Positions 16,326 to 20,449 of a DNA stretch of 20,449 bases are shown here, one piece after another (position 1 is the first letter of the stretch; each line of letters opens with the position of its first letter). Made by a program: the position numbers and the translations under genes. This DNA is from an uncultured Curtobacterium sp. Its GTDB lineage: Bacteria; Actinomycetota; Actinomycetes; Actinomycetales; Microbacteriaceae. A model generated the notes under the pieces. The model ran no database searches. It was given only the letters and a program-made list of their open reading frames with translations, and had not been told where the DNA came from. The stretch lies in contig CAJYIG010000001.1 of NCBI GenBank assembly GCA_913774725.1, positions 1 through 20,449 on the forward strand, written 5' to 3'.

Positions 16326-17288
16326 TCAGGCGCGGTGGTCGCGGATCGCCTGCTCCGCCAGCTCGGCGTAGGTCCATCCGAGGTCGAATCCGGATGCGCT
16401 GAGGGCCTGCGGCACGAGTGAGGTCTCGGTCAGCCCGGGCAGGACGTTCGCCTCGAGGAACCAGGGCGTGCCAGCGCCGTCCACGATCAGGTCGACTCGC
16501 GAGAGATGGCGGAGACCGAGTGCGGTGTGGGCCGCGACTGCGGCGTTCGCTGCTGCACGACCGAACTCGTCGGAGAGCCGAGCGGGGGTGAAGAAGGTCG
16601 TCTCCCCCGCGTTGTAGCGCGCCTCGAAGCCGTACGTCCCGCTCTTCGGGACGATCTCGACCGCGGCGAGGGCGACGGGGCCGTCACCGGTGTCGATGAT
16701 GCCGACGGCCACCTCGGTCCCGCGGATGAGCTGCTCGACGATGACGTCATCGCAGTAGGTGTACGCCGACACCATCGCGCGGGGCAGCTCGTGCGGGTCC
16801 TCGACGAGCGTCACGCCCTGAGCGCTCCCGCCTCGCGCAGGCTTCACGGCGAGCGGGACCGGGTGCTCCGTGGCGATCGCGTCGAGTACCCCGACAGCAC
16901 CGAGCTCGCGGAAGACGTCGTGCGACAGCGTGACCGATTGCGGGGTCCGCACACCGGCGCGCGCGACCAGCGCGGACGAGGTGGGCTTGTCCCATGCGAG
17001 CCGAGCCGACGTGGAACGTGAGCCGACGAACGGGATGTCGAGAGCCTCCAGAACGCCCCGGAGTGCGCCGTCCTCACCCGACGCACCGTGCAGTGCCGGC
17101 CAGACGACGTCGGGCCGGGATTCGCGGAGTGCGGGCAGGAGGGAGGCGTCGGCGTCCCGGAGGTCGACCTGCCAGCCGTAGCCCGTCAGGGAGTCGGCGA
17201 CACGTCGACCCGATCGGAGCGAGACGTCGCGCTCGTGGGAGATCCCTCCCGCGACGACGACGACATGACGACGGGTGAGCTCGGCCAT
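16326..17288 (-). CDS. ddl: D-alanine--D-alanine ligase family protein
   Basis: ATP-grasp enzyme predicted to join two D-alanines for peptidoglycan precursors; cytoplasmic. 320 aa. ATG at 17288 follows GGAGGA at 8-nt spacing. Motifs: GGISHERDVSLRSG (14-27, Glu19), HGASGEDG (67-74), ATP-site VKPARGGSAQGV (148-159), ARY (223-225) and the metal-site EANVLPGLTETS (279-290) with Glu279, Asn281 and Ser290. Arg224 stands where E. coli DdlB has Lys215, while the neighbouring Tyr is kept. Many actinobacteria carry a separate longer Ddl elsewhere, so this may be a second copy or a ligase of altered specificity. It is followed at 2 nt by the DUF218 gene and preceded at 40 nt by the aminotransferase. Confidence 0.8.
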   Translation of the reverse strand: MAELTRRHVVVVAGGISHERDVSLRSGRRVADSLTGYGWQVDLRDADASLLPALRESRPDVVWPALHGASGEDGALRGVLEALDIPFVGSRSTSARLAWDKPTSSALVARAGVRTPQSVTLSHDVFRELGAVGVLDAIATEHPVPLAVKPARGGSAQGVTLVEDPHELPRAMVSAYTYCDDVIVEQLIRGTEVAVGIIDTGDGPVALAAVEIVPKSGTYGFEARYNAGETTFFTPARLSDEFGRAAANAAVAAHTALGLRHLSRVDLIVDGAGTPWFLEANVLPGLTETSLVPQALSASGFDLGWTYAELAEQAIRDHRA

Positions 17289-17328
17289 GCGAGGGTCCTC
17301 CGGGTGGAACGGGCGGTGAAAGTGCTGG

Positions 17329-18633
17329 TCAGGAGATGTTCGGCGGCGGTGCCACCACGGTGGACCGCGACTCGGTCACCGCGCTCGGCCGCGTCGAGTG
17401 CCCGAAGGTCTCGAGCAGCTCGAGTTCGTCGTTGATGACCGTCGCGAGGCGCTTGACCCCGACCCGGATCTGGTCCGGTGTCGGGTAGCAGAACGACAGG
17501 CGGATGTTGCCCCCGCCTCGGCCGTCCGCGTAGAACGCGGTTCCCGGCGTGTAGGCGACCAGCTCCTTCACGGCACGCGGCAGCATGCCCTTCGAGTCGA
17601 GCGAGTCCGGCAGCGTGAGCCAGACGAAGAAGCCGCCGTTCGGCTTCGTCCACGTCAGGTCGGGCAGGAACTCCCCCAACGCGGCCATCATGGCGTCCCT
17701 GCGCTCCGCGTAGAGGCCTCGGAAGGTGTCAACCTGGCCCTTCCAGTCTGCGGCGTCCAGGTAGGCGTTCACGACGTACTGGCCGAACGAGTTGGGCGCG
17801 AGGACGGCCGACTCGTTCGCCAGGACGAGCTTCTCGCGGATGGCGTGCGGAGCGAGCGCCCATCCGACCCGGAAACCCGGGGCGAGGGTCTTCGAGAAGG
17901 ACCCGAGGTAGACGACGCCCTCGTCGTCGATCGAACGGATCGCCTGCGGAGCCGGTTCGTCGAACCAGAGCAGACCGTAGGGGTTGTCCTCGAGCACGAG
18001 GATGCCGTTCGACCGGCAGATGTCGAGGACCTCGATGCGGCGCTCACGGCTCATCGTGACGCCGGCCGGGTTGTGGAAGTTCGGGATCGTGTAGAGGAAC
18101 TTGATCCGCTTGCCCTGCGTCCGCAGGTTCGCGATCGCCTCGCGGAGTGCCTCGGGGACCAGGCCGTGCTCGTCGGTGGTCACGTGGACGGTCTCCGCCT
18201 GGTACGAGCGGAAGACGCCGATGGCGCCGACGTACGAGGGCGACTCGGCGAGCACGACGTCGCCCGGGTCGATGAACAGTCGCGTGACGAGGTCCAGCGC
18301 GTGCTGCGACCCGGTGGTGACGACGACGTCCTCGGCACTGGCACGGATGCCCTCGAGGCTCATCACGTCGACGATGTGCTCGCGCAGGGACCGGAGACCC
18401 TGGCCGCCACCGTACTGCAGCGCCATGGCGGCGTCCTCGGTCATCACCCGGTCGATCGACCCGGTGACGAGCTCGCGCGGCAGCGCCGAGACGTAGGGCA
18501 TGCCACCGGCGAGCGAGACCACCTCGGGCCGCGAGGCCACGGCGAACAGGGCTCGGACCTCGGAGGCGCTCAGCCCGGCGGTGCGCTGGGCGTAGGAGTC
18601 GTACCAGGGGTCGAGGCTGTTGCCGTTCGTCAT
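17329..18633 (-). CDS. PLP-dependent aminotransferase, class I/II
   Basis: 434-aa fold-type I aminotransferase of the group that includes LysN/2-aminoadipate and MocR-type domains, but without an N-terminal HTH. The PLP lysine is Lys248 in GSFSKTLAPGFRVGW. The cofactor loops are TTGSQHALDL (106-115), IPNFHNPAG (183-191) and LEDNPYG (214-220, Asp216). The late NIRLSFCYP carries the carboxylate-binding Arg. The tail of about 30 residues is Ser/Thr/Pro-rich. ATG at 18633 has GGAG 7 nt upstream. Its amino acid substrate cannot be read from sequence; the position next to ddl permits a D-amino-acid or cell-wall link, but this is only context. Confidence 0.85.
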   Translation of the reverse strand: MTNGNSLDPWYDSYAQRTAGLSASEVRALFAVASRPEVVSLAGGMPYVSALPRELVTGSIDRVMTEDAAMALQYGGGQGLRSLREHIVDVMSLEGIRASAEDVVVTTGSQHALDLVTRLFIDPGDVVLAESPSYVGAIGVFRSYQAETVHVTTDEHGLVPEALREAIANLRTQGKRIKFLYTIPNFHNPAGVTMSRERRIEVLDICRSNGILVLEDNPYGLLWFDEPAPQAIRSIDDEGVVYLGSFSKTLAPGFRVGWALAPHAIREKLVLANESAVLAPNSFGQYVVNAYLDAADWKGQVDTFRGLYAERRDAMMAALGEFLPDLTWTKPNGGFFVWLTLPDSLDSKGMLPRAVKELVAYTPGTAFYADGRGGGNIRLSFCYPTPDQIRVGVKRLATVINDELELLETFGHSTRPSAVTESRSTVVAPPPNIS

Positions 18634-18664
18634 CGTGTGCTCCGTTCAGTGGGACATTCCCGCC

Positions 18665-18670
18665 ACACTA
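18665..18670 (-). promoter_or_regulatory. Possible aminotransferase operon -10 element
   Basis: TAGTGT on the minus strand lies about 32 nt upstream of the aminotransferase ATG. No good -35 is visible. A promoter is expected here because the trxA terminator hairpin lies just upstream. Confidence 0.3.
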
Positions 18671-18763
18671 CGACATCGCCTGCCGGATCTCCGGTGGGAG
18701 ACGGGGGCCGATCCTGAAGCTGTGGCCCGCCGGCGTCCAGCTGGCACTCCCCCTGCACGACGA

Positions 18764-18793
18764 CGGCCCCGCTCTCCGGGGAGAGCGGGGCCG
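18764..18793 (-). terminator. Terminator hairpin after trxA
   Basis: CGGCCCCGCTCTCC (18764-18777) and GGAGAGCGGGGCCG (18780-18793) are exact complements, giving a 13-bp stem with a 4-nt loop that starts 19 nt after the trxA stop. There is no T-run on the minus strand, so it is of the U-less type. It separates trxBA from the aminotransferase operon. Confidence 0.75.
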
Positions 18794-18812
18794 CCTGGGT
18801 CGTACGGGATGC

Positions 18813-19139
18813 CTACGCCAGGAACTCGGCGAGGTCGGCCTCGAGGGCCGGCTTCGGCTTCGCGCCGATGACGGTCTTGACGACCTCGCCGCCCTTGAAC
18901 ACCTTCATCGCCGGGATCGACGTGATCTGGTAGTTCATGGCCGACTGGGGGTTGTCGTCGACGTTGAGCTTGACGATCTCGATCTTGTCGGCGTGCTCCG
19001 CGGCGATCTGGTCGAGGATCGGGGAGACGGCACGGCACGGGCCGCACCACTCGGCCCAGAAGTCGACGAGGATGGTCTTGTCGGACTTGAGGACCTCGTC
19101 CGAGAAGGTGGCGTCGGTGACGGCCTTTGCGTTGGACAT
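18813..19139 (-). CDS. trxA: Thioredoxin
   Basis: 108-aa cytoplasmic dithiol reductant, full family length. The active site is WCGPC at 31-35 and the cis-proline is Pro76 in SIPAMKVFKGG. The buried Asp lies in LVDFWAEW. ATG at 19139 is preceded by AAGGAG. It lies 63 nt after trxB, its reductase, in the same direction, and is followed by a terminator hairpin. Confidence 0.97.
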   Translation of the reverse strand: MSNAKAVTDATFSDEVLKSDKTILVDFWAEWCGPCRAVSPILDQIAAEHADKIEIVKLNVDDNPQSAMNYQITSIPAMKVFKGGEVVKTVIGAKPKPALEADLAEFLA

Positions 19140-19202
19140 GTGTGCTCCTTCGAGAAGTTCAGTTGGTGCAACGGCTGGGCCGCTGCGGTATTCCGTTCCG
19201 GG

Positions 19203-20201
19203 TCAGGCCCGTGCGGCCTCGACGTCGATGATCGCCGGACCCTCGGGCGTGACGCCCTCGGCCTGGTCGACGAGCGCGTCGTCGAGGTCGGCGAGGTACT
19301 TCTCCGCGTCCAGGGCGGCGACGGTGCCGGAACCGGCCGCCGTGATCGCCTGGCGGTAGGTCGGGTCGATGACGTCACCCGCGGCGAAGACACCCGGCAG
19401 GTTGGTGCGCGACGAGCGACCCTGGACCGCGATGGTGCCCTCGGGCGCGAGGTCGATCTGCCCGTGGATCAGGTGCGTGCGCGGGTCGTTGCCGATCGCG
19501 ATGAACAGCCCGTCGAGCTGGAGCGAGGATTCCTCACCGGTGATGGTGTCGCGCAGGGTGACGCCCTCGACCGCGGAGTCCCCCGTGATCCCGGTGACCT
19601 CCTTGTTCCACGCGAACTCGATCTTCGGGTCGTTCATCGCACGGTCCTGCATGATCTTCGACGCGCGCAGGGTGTCCTTGCGGTGGATCACCGTCACCTT
19701 GTCGGCGAAGCGGGTGAGGAACGTGGCCTCCTCCATCGCGGAGTCGCCACCGCCGACGACGGCGATGTTCTTCTGGCGGAAGAAGAAGCCGTCGCAGGTC
19801 GCGCACCAGCTGACACCGTGGCCGGACAGACGCTCCTCGTCGACCAGGCCGAGGTGCCGGTACGCCGACCCGGTCGCGTAGATGACCGCGAGGGCCTCGT
19901 ACGTCTCACCGGAGCCGACGGTGACCTTCTTGACCTTGCCGGTCAGGTCGACCGAGACGGCGTCGTCGTACAGGACCTCGGCACCGAACTTCTCGGCCTG
20001 CTCCTGCATCTTGATCATGAGGTCGGGGCCCTGGATGCCCTCGGGGAAGCCGGGGAAGTTCTCGACCTCGGTGGTCTTGGTGAGCTCGCCACCGGTCTCG
20101 ACGCTCGAGGCGACGATGAGCGGCTTGAGCTCGGCGCGCGCGGCGTAGATGCCGGCGGTGAACCCGGCAGGACCGGAACCGATGATGATGAGCTGGCGCA
20201 T
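19203..20201 (-). CDS. trxB: Thioredoxin reductase (NADPH)
   Basis: Flavoprotein that reduces thioredoxin with NADPH. The ATG at 20201 (MRQLIIIGSGPAGF) gives 332 aa with GAAGGG upstream; the frame extends to 20240, but the FAD motif would then be preceded by 13 non-conserved residues. FAD site GSGPAG at 8-13, redox pair CATC at 133-136, NADPH site GGGDSA at 150-155, and the C-terminal FAD contact FAAGDVIDPTYRQ. After the last conserved helix it has an acidic tail of about 25 residues. Confidence 0.97.
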   Translation of the reverse strand: MRQLIIIGSGPAGFTAGIYAARAELKPLIVASSVETGGELTKTTEVENFPGFPEGIQGPDLMIKMQEQAEKFGAEVLYDDAVSVDLTGKVKKVTVGSGETYEALAVIYATGSAYRHLGLVDEERLSGHGVSWCATCDGFFFRQKNIAVVGGGDSAMEEATFLTRFADKVTVIHRKDTLRASKIMQDRAMNDPKIEFAWNKEVTGITGDSAVEGVTLRDTITGEESSLQLDGLFIAIGNDPRTHLIHGQIDLAPEGTIAVQGRSSRTNLPGVFAAGDVIDPTYRQAITAAGSGTVAALDAEKYLADLDDALVDQAEGVTPEGPAIIDVEAARA

Positions 20202-20240
20202 GCCTGGTGCCCTTCCGTTGCGTACTGACCGGGTCAACAC

Positions 20241-20246
20241 ATGCTA
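20241..20246 (-). promoter_or_regulatory. Possible trxB -10 element
   Basis: TAGCAT on the minus strand lies 40 nt upstream of the trxB ATG in the 91-nt spacer. The -35 is weak. A short hairpin (CGTGG/CCACG, 20251-20264) next to it could end the upstream gene. Confidence 0.3.
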
Positions 20247-20292
20247 CCGGCGTGGCATTCCACGGCAGCCGGGTGCGCCGACCGGACGGACG

Positions 20293-20449
20293 TCAGCGCC
20301 CGAGCTTGGACCGGAGGATGCCGACCGCGTTCTGGATCTCGCCGTTCTTCGCGACGACGAGGGCGCCGAAGTACACGATCGCCATCACGGCGCCGGTGAG
20401 CACGATCGTGATGAGTGCGCCCGTCCGGTCGGACATCGCGAAGCCGTCG
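20293..20449 (-). CDS. murJ: C-terminal end of a membrane protein, probably lipid II flippase MurJ
   Basis: The last 51 codons of a minus-strand gene that enters from the right edge. The visible part has one hydrophobic segment (ALITIVLTGAVMAIVYFGALVV) followed by a short basic tail ending ILRSKLGR. In Microbacteriaceae and other actinobacteria murJ (mviN) commonly precedes trxB, and the hydrophobic end suits it. The fragment itself carries no decisive motif, so the name rests mainly on gene order. Confidence 0.5.
   Translation of the reverse strand, partial: DGFAMSDRTGALITIVLTGAVMAIVYFGALVVAKNGEIQNAVGILRSKLGR

Overview
The window is a chromosomal replication-origin neighbourhood from a GC-rich actinobacterium. 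The gene order gyrA-gyrB-dciA-recF-gnd-dnaN-[oriC]-dnaA-rpmH-rnpA-yidD-yidC-jag-rsmG-parA-parB, followed by ddl, an aminotransferase and trxA/trxB, the short NAD-type gnd between dnaN and recF, and the protein sequences point to the family Microbacteriaceae. A Curtobacterium-like genus is plausible, but that is inference from memory of gene order, not a measured match.

Layout. Positions 1-7347 (minus strand) hold the 5' part of gyrA, then gyrB, the DUF721/DciA gene, recF, gnd and dnaN. All are transcribed leftward, away from the origin. Positions 7348-7871 are the dnaN-dnaA spacer with the oriC: perfect and near-perfect DnaA boxes on both sides of a short AT-rich stretch, plus a large hairpin behind dnaA. 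dnaA (minus) follows, then a second 0.5 kb spacer with another DnaA-box cluster and the rpmH promoter. Positions 9834-12930 (plus strand) are the compact rpmH-rnpA-yidD-yidC-jag-rsmG block, with several stop/start overlaps. parA-parB (plus) follow at 13012-14885.

Positions 14886-15633 contain no convincing gene. Beyond them a minus-strand group runs back toward parB: partial murJ, trxB, trxA, a PLP aminotransferase, ddl and a membrane-anchored DUF218 (SanA/ElyC/YdcF-like) protein. Four parS-like palindromes lie at 12973-16306. One is in the parA leader, one in the gene-free spacer, and two inside the DUF218 coding sequence. The last is the centre of a perfect 36-bp palindrome starting at the third codon of that gene.

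Together the genes cover initiation (DnaA), clamp and helicase loading (DnaN, DciA), repair (RecF), supercoiling (GyrA/B), origin segregation (ParA/ParB/parS), membrane protein insertion (YidC/YidD), RNA processing and rRNA methylation (RnpA, RsmG, Jag), cell-wall precursor synthesis (Ddl, MurJ) and thiol redox control (TrxA/TrxB). Most of the window is conserved core genome. I see no CRISPR, phage, insertion sequence, tRNA or rRNA gene, and no defence system. The least ordinary features are the coding-embedded parS sites, the repeat-bearing RecF tail, a plus-strand intrinsic terminator facing against the minus-strand genes, and a Ddl variant with Arg in place of a conserved Lys.
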